This document shows positions 41,896 to 51,143 of a DNA stretch of 64,000 nucleotides, piece by piece. This stretch comes from Sulfurimonas sp. (lineage in GTDB: Bacteria; Campylobacterota; Campylobacteria; Campylobacterales; Sulfurimonadaceae): contig NZ_CP093397.1 in assembly GCF_029027585.1 (NCBI RefSeq), forward strand, positions 558,001 through 622,000. The letters run 5' to 3'. Each line of letters begins with the position of its first letter. The first letter of the stretch is position 1. The notes below the pieces were generated by a model. That model did not search any database and was not told the origin of the DNA. It saw only the letters and a list, made by a program, of their open reading frames with translations. The position numbers were made by a program, and so were the translations under genes.

Positions 41896-44235
41896 ATGAT
41901 GGCTGAAGAAGAAGCAGAAGAAATAATTATCATCGAAGAGAGTGATGCTGCTGGTCCTGAGACAACTCCCCAAGAAGAGCAAAGCCAAGCAGAAGGTTCT
42001 TCAAAAAAGAAAAAAATACTACTTTTTGCTATTGGCGGTATAGTTCTTATACTTATCATCGTTATTGCACTATTTTTTATTTTTAAATCACCTGATGTAC
42101 AGATGCAAAATACTTCTATGAACTTCATAGAAGATAAATTAAGTGAAAAAACACAGGTACATGTCGAACCAAGTAAACTAGAAAATATGATAGCAAAAGC
42201 GAACTATCTTTACTCAACTGGTTCAAAAAATGAAGCACTTTTTTTATATGAAAAAATTGCTCAATATAGTGAAGCTATTTCTGTTTATAACTTGGGTGTA
42301 GCTCAACTCAAAGATGCTGATTATGCTTTAGCTTTAACAACCTTTAAAAAAGCCATATTAAATGATGAAAAAAGATGTGTAAGTGCCATAAATGCTGCTG
42401 TTTGTTCTTTGCATCTAGGAGATGAAAAAAAATTTAGATACTATATAGACTTGGCACATTCATATTTATACAAAGAACAAGATTCTCCTTTATACTCTTA
42501 CTACTACACTCTTATAAGCTACTATAACCAGAATTATCACGCGGCATTAAGTGCCTTAAAAAACCCAACGAGTGATGAATACCCAAGATTCCAAAAACAT
42601 CTAAAAGCTAAAATAAATGCTCTTTTTTCAAATAACTATAAAGCTATTGAAGCTATGGAGAAAGATTTTGACACTGATGATTCTTTTAATATTGCTCTTT
42701 TGTATGCAAGGATTGGAGATATTACACTTGCTCAAAAACATTTAAAAGAGTCCATCATTAAAAATGTACAGCCTGTTAAAGCAGCTATTGCTCAAGCATT
42801 TATAAATCTAAAAGCTGGTCAAGTTACAACAGCTAGTAAACAACTAAAGAATGTAACAGATATGTTTCCAGAGCAAGTCTATAAGCCTTATCCTATAAAA
42901 GTAAAACTTAAAGATTCTCTTTTTGACCCACTAAAAGCACAACTTAGATATAGAAAACAAATCAATAATTCACAATTGTTTAATTATCAAAAAATATTTT
43001 ATTATGCTCCATATAAAATTTTTAATGCTGATAAGACTATAAGTTATATACAAAAAGGAAATGCAAATATTTATATAAACAATACATCATCAGCTAAACA
43101 ATATTTAAGAAGAAGTGCTTCATCTTCAAATGTTAACAAAGGTATAGTTAAAGCTATACAAAATGCTCTTATTTTTAAACTAAGAAAGGCAAATACCGAG
43201 CTAAAAAGACTAGCAAACATCCAACCTAAGCATTCAGTTCTTCAGTATAACCTAGCTTTAACTTATGCTCAAATGGGAGACATTAACGCAGCAAATAAGC
43301 ATTTTATATTGTCTTTTCATTTAGACTCTAAAAATTATTTAGCTGGTATTTTTGCTATTATGACTAGTCAACTTATCCATAAGGATGCAACAAACCTAAC
43401 AGTAATTGTAAAAGACTCTATTTCATTAGAAGAAGAAAGTGAAAAAACATATCTTTATAAAACACTTTTAAATATTAGCGATAACAACATTTTATCAAGC
43501 GCTGATTGGCTTGATAATGACTTTAAGCAAAAACCTTTATACTTAGCTCTTGATACTATCATAGCTTTAGAATTAGGAAATGATAAGATTGCTAAAAAAG
43601 CTTCTCATAAACTAACTCTCTTACTGCCAAATGAGATACTTTCGCATATTATGTACATAGATGCACACTTTAAAGATTTCAAACCTAAGGTGTATGCGAA
43701 AAAAGTATTAAATTATTTAAAATTACAAAAGTTGACTTTTGATGATTTGTATTATGGTCCATACATTACAAGATACCTTTACATTCAACAAAATCTAATA
43801 ATAGGTAGATTATATTTCTTAAGAAAACAACTTAGAGATGTTCTTGAGAGTACAGATACTCAAACTCATGAGATAGCTAATGCTTTAGCTCTAGCATCGC
43901 TTTATGATAAAGCCTATGAAGAATCATATACTCTATTTAACCACTTAATAGATGATTTAAAAGTTAGAGATGCTTATACTATTTTTCTCGGAGCAGTTGC
44001 ATCTACTGCTGCTTCTCATCATGCAAACGCTATTGCCTTATTAGAGTTGGCCAAAATGAAAGATAACACATTTGTAGAGAGTCGTTATGCTCTTGGTTTA
44101 CTTTACTTAGAAGTTAAAAATAATGAAGGTGCTGCAATTCAATTTGCAAGAGTTGGAGATTCTGGTTTTAACTCTAGTTATTTTGATTTTAAGATAGACT
44201 TAGAAAAGCTACTTTTTGAAAAAGAGCAAAAATAG
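41896..44235 (+). CDS. Large membrane-anchored tetratricopeptide-repeat protein
   Basis: 779 residues. An acidic, Glu-rich cytosolic N-terminus (1-35) and a KKKK stop precede one membrane helix (about 41-64, LLFAIGGIVLILIIVIALFFIF). The rest is a helical-repeat domain: NLGVAQLKDADYALALTTFKKAIL, LQYNLALTYAQMGDINAANKHFILS and similar TPR units, with a less regular middle. The repeat domain would face the periplasm. Specific role unknown; TPR arrays usually hold complexes together. It converges on pssA with 3 bases between. Confidence 0.75.
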   Translation: MMAEEEAEEIIIIEESDAAGPETTPQEEQSQAEGSSKKKKILLFAIGGIVLILIIVIALFFIFKSPDVQMQNTSMNFIEDKLSEKTQVHVEPSKLENMIAKANYLYSTGSKNEALFLYEKIAQYSEAISVYNLGVAQLKDADYALALTTFKKAILNDEKRCVSAINAAVCSLHLGDEKKFRYYIDLAHSYLYKEQDSPLYSYYYTLISYYNQNYHAALSALKNPTSDEYPRFQKHLKAKINALFSNNYKAIEAMEKDFDTDDSFNIALLYARIGDITLAQKHLKESIIKNVQPVKAAIAQAFINLKAGQVTTASKQLKNVTDMFPEQVYKPYPIKVKLKDSLFDPLKAQLRYRKQINNSQLFNYQKIFYYAPYKIFNADKTISYIQKGNANIYINNTSSAKQYLRRSASSSNVNKGIVKAIQNALIFKLRKANTELKRLANIQPKHSVLQYNLALTYAQMGDINAANKHFILSFHLDSKNYLAGIFAIMTSQLIHKDATNLTVIVKDSISLEEESEKTYLYKTLLNISDNNILSSADWLDNDFKQKPLYLALDTIIALELGNDKIAKKASHKLTLLLPNEILSHIMYIDAHFKDFKPKVYAKKVLNYLKLQKLTFDDLYYGPYITRYLYIQQNLIIGRLYFLRKQLRDVLESTDTQTHEIANALALASLYDKAYEESYTLFNHLIDDLKVRDAYTIFLGAVASTAASHHANAIALLELAKMKDNTFVESRYALGLLYLEVKNNEGAAIQFARVGDSGFNSSYFDFKIDLEKLLFEKEQK

Positions 44236-44238
44236 CTT

Positions 44239-44967
44239 TTACTTTTTTATAAATGTTTTTGGCATAAGTACAATGGTTCTAACAACTCCATAAAGTATAT
44301 ATATAACTGCCAATAACGCAAAACCCTCAATAGGGTACATAAAAACAAAAAGCAAAGCAGACAAGATAAAAACAAAAGATTTCATTGCATGTTTTGGAGA
44401 TAAATCTACTGTCTTAAAGCTAGGGTAGCGAATATTACTAACCATTAATACTGATACTAACATAGATAAAAACATTATAACTATTCCGTAATTATCATGA
44501 AGTCCATATTTATCAAAAAGTAACACAAGAAGAGAAACAAAAACAGCTGCTATAGGAATAGGTACACCTATAAAAACACTAGGTTCACTACTTACTGTCA
44601 TAACATTAAATCTAGCTAATCTAATAGCCCCAAAGATTACAAAGAGGGCAGATGCCACCACACCAAAGCGCCCAAACTCATGACCTATAAATAAGTACAT
44701 TAAAAGTGAAGGAGCTACACCAAAAGCTACCATATCAGCTAACGAATCAAACTCAACACCAAACTTTGAGCAAGTATTTGTAAGTCTTGCAACTCTTCCA
44801 TCTATGCCATCAAGAATTAAAGATAACATGATTAGCCAAGCAGCTTTGTCAAACTCACCATTTACTGCACTAATGATACTAAATACACCAGAAAAAATTG
44901 AAGCTGCCGTAAAAAGATTTGGCAGTATATATATTAAATTAGCTTGTTTGCTCTTCATCTTTTTCAT
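44239..44967 (-). CDS. pssA: CDP-diacylglycerol--serine O-phosphatidyltransferase
   Basis: 242 residues, membrane protein of about eight segments. The CDP-alcohol phosphotransferase signature D-G-x2-A-R-x8-G-x3-D-x3-D is complete (DGRVARLTNTCSKFGVEFDSLAD). It makes phosphatidylserine for phosphatidylethanolamine synthesis. The gene starts inside the end of ftsH (29-base overlap). Met1 or Met4 could start. Confidence 0.92.
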   Translation of the reverse strand: MKKMKSKQANLIYILPNLFTAASIFSGVFSIISAVNGEFDKAAWLIMLSLILDGIDGRVARLTNTCSKFGVEFDSLADMVAFGVAPSLLMYLFIGHEFGRFGVVASALFVIFGAIRLARFNVMTVSSEPSVFIGVPIPIAAVFVSLLVLLFDKYGLHDNYGIVIMFLSMLVSVLMVSNIRYPSFKTVDLSPKHAMKSFVFILSALLFVFMYPIEGFALLAVIYILYGVVRTIVLMPKTFIKK

Positions 44968-46912
44968 CTTTTTTTACCATCTTTGCATCTTCTCTTAACT
45001 CTTCTTTAATCTCATCAACAGACTCAGAAACCTTAGATTTCATATTATTCTCTTTTTCAAAGTTAATGATTATCTCTCTAACTTCATCACCTGTAATATT
45101 CTCTTTTTTATATAAAAGTGCAACCATACCTTCAATTGCACCTCCATACTCTTTGAGCCTATTTACAACACCCTTATAATGCTCTTCTAACGATGTTTTA
45201 ATGAATGTATCCATTTGTTCAGCCATCTTATCACTGTATTCACGAGTAGCTTGTTGACCACCAATGAAAGATTGTCTGCTTTTCTCTAAAACCATTAACC
45301 CCGCAACATCACTCATACCATAGGTCTGAACCATTGATTTTATAATATCTGTTGCTCGTTCTAAATCATTTCCTGCACCCGTAGAAATCTCTTTTATAAA
45401 TACTTCTTCAGCAGCTCTACCACCAAGTAAAACATCCACTTCTGCCCACATTTCAAAGCGTTGCATCATAAACCTATCTTCTTCTGGTTTATTTAGTGTA
45501 TATCCTAAAGCAGCAAGACCACGAGGTACTATAGAAACTTTAGAAACTTTCTTTGCTCCATATGTAGTTTCTGCTAAAAGAGCATGTCCACTTTCGTGAT
45601 AAGCAACTATTTTTTTCTCTTTTGGATTTATACGACGAGATTTTTTAGCAAGACCTGCTATCGCTCTCTCAACTGATTCAAATAAATCACTCTGTGTAAC
45701 AGTCTTTTGACTTTTTCTACCAGCAAGTAATGCTGCCTCATTAATGATATTTGCCAAATCTGCACCTGCAAGTCCTGCTGTAAGTCTTGCTATTTCATCT
45801 ATCTCTACATCATCATCCATTTTTACACTTTTCATGTGTACTTTTAAGATTTTAACACGACCTGCAAAGTCTGGCTTATCAACTAAAACTTGTCTATCAA
45901 AACGCCCTGGTCTTAAAAGTGCAGCATCTAAAACCTCAGGTCTGTTTGTAGCAGCTAAAATAATTACAGGAGTATCAGTACCAAAACCATCCATCTCTGC
46001 TAAGAGTTGATTTAGAGTTTGTTCTCTCTCATCATTTCCACCCATCATACCACCAGCAGCACGACTTTTACCAATAGCATCTATCTCATCTATGAAAATA
46101 ATACTTGGAGCATCTTTTTTAGCCTGTTCAAATAAATCACGAACTCTTGCTGCTCCAACACCAACAAACATCTCTATAAAACTAGAACCGTTTACCGAGA
46201 AAAATGGAACATCAGCTTCACCAGCAACTGCTTTAGCTAAAAGTGTTTTACCTGTACCAGGGGAGCCTACAAGTAACACACCCTTTGGAATTTTTGCACC
46301 TATTTCAACATAACGAGCGGGATATTTTAAAAAATCAACAATTTCTTGAACTTCTTCTTTTGCTTCTTCAACACCAGCAACATCATCAAATTTTGTATCT
46401 GGTTTTTCTGAGTTTATCATCTTTTTTGAGTTACCCATGCCAAGAATGCCACCACCCATACTCTTTTGCATTCGTCCTGCAAAAAACATCCATACACCAA
46501 TAATGAGTAAAAATGGGAATAACCAACCAAACATCTCTGTAAACCAATTTGTTTCACTGAAACCAGAATAATCGATGCCTTGTTTATCCAATAATGATAC
46601 AAGATTGCCATCTCCTGGAATAAGTCTAGTTGCGTAAATCATGCCATCTGTTGATTTCGCTTTTATATAAGTCTGTCCTATCTCTACTTTTGCTAAACTT
46701 TTAGACTCTATAAGACCTTTAAACTCTGAGTAACTTACTTGTTTTGTTTTTCTACTTGTTGTGCCATTTCCTGCATCAAAGGCTGAACCATCACCAACAA
46801 GACCTTTAAACAATAAAATTATTACAACTGAAAAAATTGCAAAAGTTATTAGAGGGTTTTTATTGAAAAAATTATTATTGTTATCGTTTTTATTTGAATT
46901 TTGTTTTGACAT
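44939..46912 (-). CDS. ftsH: ATP-dependent zinc metalloprotease FtsH
   Basis: 657 residues. Two membrane helices (about 20-40 and 128-147) flank a periplasmic domain. AAA+ module: Walker A GSPGTGKT (216-223), [10 protein letters not shown], and second region of homology [20 protein letters not shown]. Zinc protease motif HESGH (439-443). The C-terminus is a charged tail. Hexameric FtsH degrades membrane and short-lived cytosolic proteins. Preceded by prmA (15 bases). Confidence 0.98.
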   Translation of the reverse strand: MSKQNSNKNDNNNNFFNKNPLITFAIFSVVIILLFKGLVGDGSAFDAGNGTTSRKTKQVSYSEFKGLIESKSLAKVEIGQTYIKAKSTDGMIYATRLIPGDGNLVSLLDKQGIDYSGFSETNWFTEMFGWLFPFLLIIGVWMFFAGRMQKSMGGGILGMGNSKKMINSEKPDTKFDDVAGVEEAKEEVQEIVDFLKYPARYVEIGAKIPKGVLLVGSPGTGKTLLAKAVAGEADVPFFSVNGSSFIEMFVGVGAARVRDLFEQAKKDAPSIIFIDEIDAIGKSRAAGGMMGGNDEREQTLNQLLAEMDGFGTDTPVIILAATNRPEVLDAALLRPGRFDRQVLVDKPDFAGRVKILKVHMKSVKMDDDVEIDEIARLTAGLAGADLANIINEAALLAGRKSQKTVTQSDLFESVERAIAGLAKKSRRINPKEKKIVAYHESGHALLAETTYGAKKVSKVSIVPRGLAALGYTLNKPEEDRFMMQRFEMWAEVDVLLGGRAAEEVFIKEISTGAGNDLERATDIIKSMVQTYGMSDVAGLMVLEKSRQSFIGGQQATREYSDKMAEQMDTFIKTSLEEHYKGVVNRLKEYGGAIEGMVALLYKKENITGDEVREIIINFEKENNMKSKVSESVDEIKEELREDAKMVKKDEKDEEQTS

Positions 46913-46927
46913 TTTTTATCTCTTTTT

Positions 46928-47755
46928 TTATTTTCTTTTTAAAATGAAGGTTAACCATTCATCTTCTTGTATCTTTTGGACTACTTCACAATCTTTGTAA
47001 AAAGTTAAAACTTTCTTTTCATATTTATCTAAAATACCAGATATGATTAAAATACCATCTTCATTTAAAGCATTTTTTAAATCTTTTGCTATAAAAGTAA
47101 GTACATCTGCTACAATATTTGCAACAACTACATCATACTTTTTAGAACTTAAAGAACATGAACCTTCCCAAATTTTTGCAAATTCAAGATCATTAAGTTT
47201 TGCATTATCTATACTATTTTGCACTGATACTGGGTCAGTATCACAAGCATCTACTACTGCATTTAACTTCATAGCTGCGATACCAAGTATCCCGCTTCCA
47301 CAACCCACATCAAGGATACAACTACCTTCTTTTACATACTTAGAAATAGCTCTTAGTGCTGAAGCAGTTGTTGGATGATGACCTGTTCCAAAAGCTAAAG
47401 CTGGATCTATTTGTATATTTATAAGTTGTGAATTGGGTTTATTCCAAGTTGTATGAATATAAAATTTATCTATACAAAGTGGTGTTATACTCTTTTGATA
47501 AAGTTCAACCCAGTCGCTGTTTTTAAGTTTTTTATGACTAGTTTCTAAATCTATATTTTGTCCTAAAGCTTTTGTAAGAGCTTCACAAAATTGCTCTAAT
47601 CCCCAAGCTATAGTTTCAAGTTCATCTTCACTTCTTACGATGAAACCCATTTTAGTTTCTTCAAAACCAACAGGAATCGTATCGGCTAAAAAATCTGCAA
47701 ATAACTCCTTGTGAGAGGAAACATTAACTACTAACTCGTAGTAGTACTCTTGCAT
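46928..47755 (-). CDS. prmA: Ribosomal protein L11 methyltransferase
   Basis: 275 residues. N-terminal substrate domain, then the SAM-binding core: AFGTGHHPTTASALRAI, CILDVGCGSGILGIAAMKL, VDACDTDPVSVQNSIDNA and YDVVVANIVADVL (NxxA/NIVA motif). PrmA trimethylates L11 at several positions. Shares a 3-base junction with cheY upstream and is followed by ftsH. Confidence 0.95.
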   Translation of the reverse strand: MQEYYYELVVNVSSHKELFADFLADTIPVGFEETKMGFIVRSEDELETIAWGLEQFCEALTKALGQNIDLETSHKKLKNSDWVELYQKSITPLCIDKFYIHTTWNKPNSQLINIQIDPALAFGTGHHPTTASALRAISKYVKEGSCILDVGCGSGILGIAAMKLNAVVDACDTDPVSVQNSIDNAKLNDLEFAKIWEGSCSLSSKKYDVVVANIVADVLTFIAKDLKNALNEDGILIISGILDKYEKKVLTFYKDCEVVQKIQEDEWLTFILKRK

Positions 47756-47757
47756 TA

Positions 47758-48129
47758 CTAAGAAACACCCATTACAGCACCAAGCTTTTCTTTTAATACC
47801 TGAGGAGTAAAAGGTTTAACTATATAGTTATTTACACCTGCTTTAAGTGCAGTAATCACTTCTGATTTACCACCTTCTGTAGTTACCATAATAATCGGTG
47901 TATCTACAAATCTATCATCAGCACGAACTTTTTTCACAAGTTCTAATCCATTCATTTCTGGCATATTCCAATCAGTAATTAACATATCAATATCAGGATT
48001 AGAATCCATTTGAGCCCAACCTTCAACGCCATCAGCACCTTCAAGTATGTCTTTATAACCTAAACGAGCCAAAGTATTTTTTATAATACGGCGCATTGTA
48101 GAACTATCATCAACCACAAGTAATTTCAA
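47758..48129 (-). CDS. cheY: Chemotaxis response regulator CheY
   Basis: 123 residues, a stand-alone receiver. VVDDSSTMRR gives the acidic pair, Asp53 in LITDWNMPEMNG is the acceptor, Thr83/84 and Lys105 (VKPFTP) complete the site. DWNMPEMNG and the TTEG segment are typical of true CheY, which binds the flagellar switch. It has its own promoter, placed just behind hisA, and is followed by prmA and ftsH. Confidence 0.93.
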   Translation of the reverse strand: MKLLVVDDSSTMRRIIKNTLARLGYKDILEGADGVEGWAQMDSNPDIDMLITDWNMPEMNGLELVKKVRADDRFVDTPIIMVTTEGGKSEVITALKAGVNNYIVKPFTPQVLKEKLGAVMGVS

Positions 48130-48171
48130 TTGAAATCCTTTTAAAAATATATTTGTAAAATTTATACTCTA

Positions 48172-48200
48172 ATAATAGCAAAATTTTTATTGTTTTTCAA
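48172..48200 (-). promoter_or_regulatory. Promoter of cheY-prmA-ftsH
   Basis: Minus strand TTGAAA (48195-48200), 17-base spacer, TATTAT (48172-48177). This directly abuts the hisA stop codon, separating cheY from the his genes. AAAGGA occurs before the cheY start. Confidence 0.6.
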
Positions 48201-48911
48201 TTAATTTAGAAGTTTAAACATCTTTGGCAAATCTAATTTACCTTCATAGTAAGCTTTTCCAATTATTACACCATCAACTTCATTTGTTGCTATCAAAGCT
48301 TCTATGTCACTTTCGTCTTTTACACCACCACTTGCAATAGTGCTTACACCACTTGCTCGCGCAATATCTAATGTGAAATCAACATTAACTCCTGCTAAAG
48401 TCCCATCTTTGCTAACATCTGTACAGATAATAGCTTCAACACCAGCAGATGCATACTCTTTAGCCAAATCAGTTGCCTTCATAGTGCTAACATCTGCCCA
48501 ACCTTCTACTGCAACAAAACCATCTATGGCATCTATACCTACTGCTATTGGATATTTACTAGCCATATCTTTAACAAACTGAGGATTTGTCACTGCAATA
48601 GAACCTAAGATGATTCTATCTATCCCAATTTCTAGCATCTTTTTGATAGTTTCTTCATCACGGATGCCACCGCCAAGTTCTAGTTTAACATTAGAGTTTT
48701 GTCTGATTTTTATTATCTGTTCTAAGTTTTTTGGCTCACCTGCAAAAGCTCCATTTAAATCAACTAAATGCACCCACTCTGCACCCATCTCTTCAAACTT
48801 TTTCACTAAAGACCAAGGCTCATCTGAGTAAATCTTTGCACTGTCCATCAAGCCTTTTGTAAGGCGAACTGCTTTTCCATCTTTTAAATCTATTGCTGGG
48901 TAAAGTGTCAT
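48201..48911 (-). CDS. hisA: Phosphoribosylformimino-5-aminoimidazole carboxamide ribotide isomerase HisA
   Basis: 236 residues, TIM barrel. [14 protein letters not shown] with the catalytic Asp, [13 protein letters not shown] (phosphate loop), [15 protein letters not shown] (second catalytic Asp) and [13 protein letters not shown] (second phosphate loop). Histidine pathway. Lies 4 bases downstream of hisH. Confidence 0.96.
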   Translation of the reverse strand: MTLYPAIDLKDGKAVRLTKGLMDSAKIYSDEPWSLVKKFEEMGAEWVHLVDLNGAFAGEPKNLEQIIKIRQNSNVKLELGGGIRDEETIKKMLEIGIDRIILGSIAVTNPQFVKDMASKYPIAVGIDAIDGFVAVEGWADVSTMKATDLAKEYASAGVEAIICTDVSKDGTLAGVNVDFTLDIARASGVSTIASGGVKDESDIEALIATNEVDGVIIGKAYYEGKLDLPKMFKLLN

Positions 48912-48915
48912 TTTT

Positions 48916-49527
48916 TTATAATCCTATAAAGTTTTTTAATATCGCAAGACCATTGTCATGGCTTTTTTCCGGGTGAGGCTGGATGCCAAAAATATTTCCG
49001 TGAGCTACTGCCGATGTAAACTCATAACCATAATTTGTTCTACCGATAATATCTTCTTCGTTTGTACAATTAACATGATAAGTATGCACAAAATAAAGAT
49101 AATGTTCTTCATCTAAGTTTTCAAAAAGAGGATGAGAAGTTGTAAACATTCTGTTCCAACCCATATGAGGTACTTTTAGTTTTTCTTCAAACTTAGAAGT
49201 ATCAAAAGCTTTTACATTACCTTTGATGAGTCCTAGACCTTCATGTTCTCCAAACTCTTCACTTGATTCAAAAAGAAGTTGCATACCAAGACAGATTCCA
49301 AGCATATACTTCCCACTTTTTGCATACTCTTTTATAGCATCTATCATATCTCTATCTCTTAGATGCTCCATAGCATCGCCAAAAGCACCAACTCCTGGTA
49401 AAATTAACTTATCATAATTTTTAAACTTACTTGGATCACTCTCAACAACCGTTTTTTCTCCCAACAAAGCAAATGCATTTTGTACACTTGCTAAGTTCCC
49501 CATGTTATAATCAACTATCGCTATCAC
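48916..49527 (-). CDS. hisH: Imidazole glycerol phosphate synthase glutaminase subunit HisH
   Basis: 203 residues, class I glutamine amidotransferase. Oxyanion loop [11 protein letters not shown], nucleophile Cys in [10 protein letters not shown], His/Glu of the triad in GIQPHPEKS. It supplies ammonia to HisF. Overlaps the upstream membrane protein gene by 17 bases; hisF is not in the window. Confidence 0.96.
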   Translation of the reverse strand: MIAIVDYNMGNLASVQNAFALLGEKTVVESDPSKFKNYDKLILPGVGAFGDAMEHLRDRDMIDAIKEYAKSGKYMLGICLGMQLLFESSEEFGEHEGLGLIKGNVKAFDTSKFEEKLKVPHMGWNRMFTTSHPLFENLDEEHYLYFVHTYHVNCTNEEDIIGRTNYGYEFTSAVAHGNIFGIQPHPEKSHDNGLAILKNFIGL

Positions 49528-50428
49528 TACTATTTCTCACTTTTGTAAATTTTATATATACTGCTAGACTTAATATCAAGACAGCCACTCCACCAATAAT
49601 ATATGTTGCATATATAAGTTTTTCTGGGTCTGTTATAGCAAACTTAAACACCAACATCAAAGCTTCAATAGACAAAGCTATAATTATAGAACCTAAAAAT
49701 TTAACCATGGTTTTATGTGGACCTGAAATATTTTGTTCTTTATGCCTACCCAAAATCTCTTCTTCAATAAGAGTCTTAGCTAAATCAAAAATGGCCAAAG
49801 ATAAAGTAAGGAGAATAGTTGCCATAAACATATCATCTATTATCAGATTAGTACCTGCTACTTCTTCCACAAAAAAGCTCTTAACACCATGTGCAAATAA
49901 AAAGATTGCAACAGCAATAAGAGCAAAAGAATACATAGCATAAGAAAATTTAAAAAACTTAGAAAAGAAGGCATCTGATTTATTTAAATGCGCAATTTTT
50001 AAAACTTCATCAAGAGGCATATCTAAACATGCCACATATTTCAACACTCCACTTTCAGAGTAGATTGGTTGAGATGCTGTAACTGTCAACTCTTGTGTAA
50101 TTAGAGATGGGTAAGGGTCTGTAATACTACATCTGCCCTCTCTAACTGCTCTATAATAGTAGGCTCTATCTGCTCTGATTTTCCCTGTATCGTCATCTAT
50201 TTGTGCATTTGCAGTATATGTTGGTGTTATCTGAACACCTCTATGGTCAAGCAGATATACACCTTCACAGTTTTCTAAATCTGCTTTTATCTTTAGCATA
50301 CGAGGCATTATCATCTCTACTGAGAGGGAGGGAAGTCTATTTGGAATGTTTTTAGAAAAGAGATAACAAAAGTAAGCTCTTACCTTCGTTCTACCTTCTG
50401 CAAAATTTTGAATATCTGAAGCAACCAT
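49511..50428 (-). CDS. PDC-sensor membrane protein without an output domain (general glycosylation pathway protein-like)
   Basis: 305 residues. About 1-160 looks like a PDC/Cache-type sensor fold (YLLDHRGVQITPTYTAN, DRAYYYRAVREGRCSITDPYPS, LTVTASQPIYSESGVLKYVACLDM), but no N-terminal signal is seen. Four hydrophobic segments follow (about 180-205, 215-240, 250-275, 280-300). There is no kinase, HAMP or cyclase domain. Homologues in Campylobacter are labelled general glycosylation pathway protein, a name I recall but cannot verify. Sits immediately upstream of hisH. Confidence 0.6.
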   Translation of the reverse strand: MVASDIQNFAEGRTKVRAYFCYLFSKNIPNRLPSLSVEMIMPRMLKIKADLENCEGVYLLDHRGVQITPTYTANAQIDDDTGKIRADRAYYYRAVREGRCSITDPYPSLITQELTVTASQPIYSESGVLKYVACLDMPLDEVLKIAHLNKSDAFFSKFFKFSYAMYSFALIAVAIFLFAHGVKSFFVEEVAGTNLIIDDMFMATILLTLSLAIFDLAKTLIEEEILGRHKEQNISGPHKTMVKFLGSIIIALSIEALMLVFKFAITDPEKLIYATYIIGGVAVLILSLAVYIKFTKVRNSSDSDS

Positions 50429-50432
50429 TTAT

Positions 50433-50912
50433 CTAGTTAAATCCTTCTTTAGAACTTGGAATATCTGTTATTTGTGGACGGTGAGTAATACTTGGTCCAA
50501 ATACTTTTTTGATGATTGATTTAAAACCTTTTTCATTTTCTTCATATTCGCGTTCTGCTTCTTGAAGGGCTACTTCCCACGCTGATGAAAATCCAGGAGC
50601 TTTTAACATCATTTTTCTTAATGCCCCATCATAAATATTTAAAAGTCTAAGTTCTGCACGACCAGGTTTTTGTCCTAATGTTTTTACTGAAATTCTTAAA
50701 TTCTCATTTTCTTTTTTATATTTTTCTAAATCTTTTTCTAAATTTTTATTACCTAAATCTGTTATTTTCATCTGTCTATTTAAATGTTCTTTATACTCTT
50801 TTAATTCTCGTTTATGTACTCTTATTTCAAATCTGGATTTTATATAACTTAAAAAATAACCAACAACAAAACTTGCAAGTATTAATAATATTCCTAAAGT
50901 GCTCAATTCCAT
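50433..50912 (-). CDS. Membrane-anchored coiled-coil protein of unknown function
   Basis: 159 residues from the ATG at 50910-50912, with AAAAGGAG five bases upstream. Residues 1-20 (MELSTLGILLILASFVVGYF) are a single membrane helix; 25-75 is a charged helix of coiled-coil type (RELKEYKEHLNRQMK, LEKDLEKYKKENENL). The C-terminal part (LLNIYDGALRKMMLKAPGFSSAWEVALQEAERE) is more conserved-looking and helical. No family recognised. The PDC-sensor gene follows 4 bases later. Confidence 0.65.
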   Translation of the reverse strand: MELSTLGILLILASFVVGYFLSYIKSRFEIRVHKRELKEYKEHLNRQMKITDLGNKNLEKDLEKYKKENENLRISVKTLGQKPGRAELRLLNIYDGALRKMMLKAPGFSSAWEVALQEAEREYEENEKGFKSIIKKVFGPSITHRPQITDIPSSKEGFN

Positions 50913-50954
50913 AAAATCTCCTTTTATCAACCTGATTATACCAAAAAATATAAT

Positions 50955-51074
50955 CTACTTAGTTTTACTTAAAAATGGATCTGCTAATAATCCTATTATA
51001 GATGCTAAAAAAAAGAAAAATCCACCACCTATTAACATTATATATATTGGCACTATTGTCATGCTTTCAAACAT
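50955..51074 (-). CDS. 39-residue single-span membrane protein
   Basis: The frame runs ATG (51072-51074) to TAG (50955-50957) and encodes 39 residues: MFESMTIVPIY, then a hydrophobic helix (IMLIGGGFFFFLASIIGLL) and a short ADPFLSKTK tail. AAAGGA lies 6 bases before the ATG, the best evidence that it is translated. It lies between the LPP20-like and coiled-coil genes in the same direction. No known family; the length and GGG-FFFF helix suggest a small regulatory membrane protein. Confidence 0.6.
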   Translation of the reverse strand: MFESMTIVPIYIMLIGGGFFFFLASIIGLLADPFLSKTK

Positions 51075-51143
51075 CTTATATCCTTTACTTTTGATACCTA
51101 AAGTATAAAGAATTAAAATGTAAATATAGTGTTATTTCAATTT

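Noticed and set aside
50899..51108. Plus-strand 69-residue gene
   Set aside because: Antisense to the 39-residue gene and the anchored coiled-coil start; no ribosome site, Asn/Ile/Pro-rich composition typical of a shadow.
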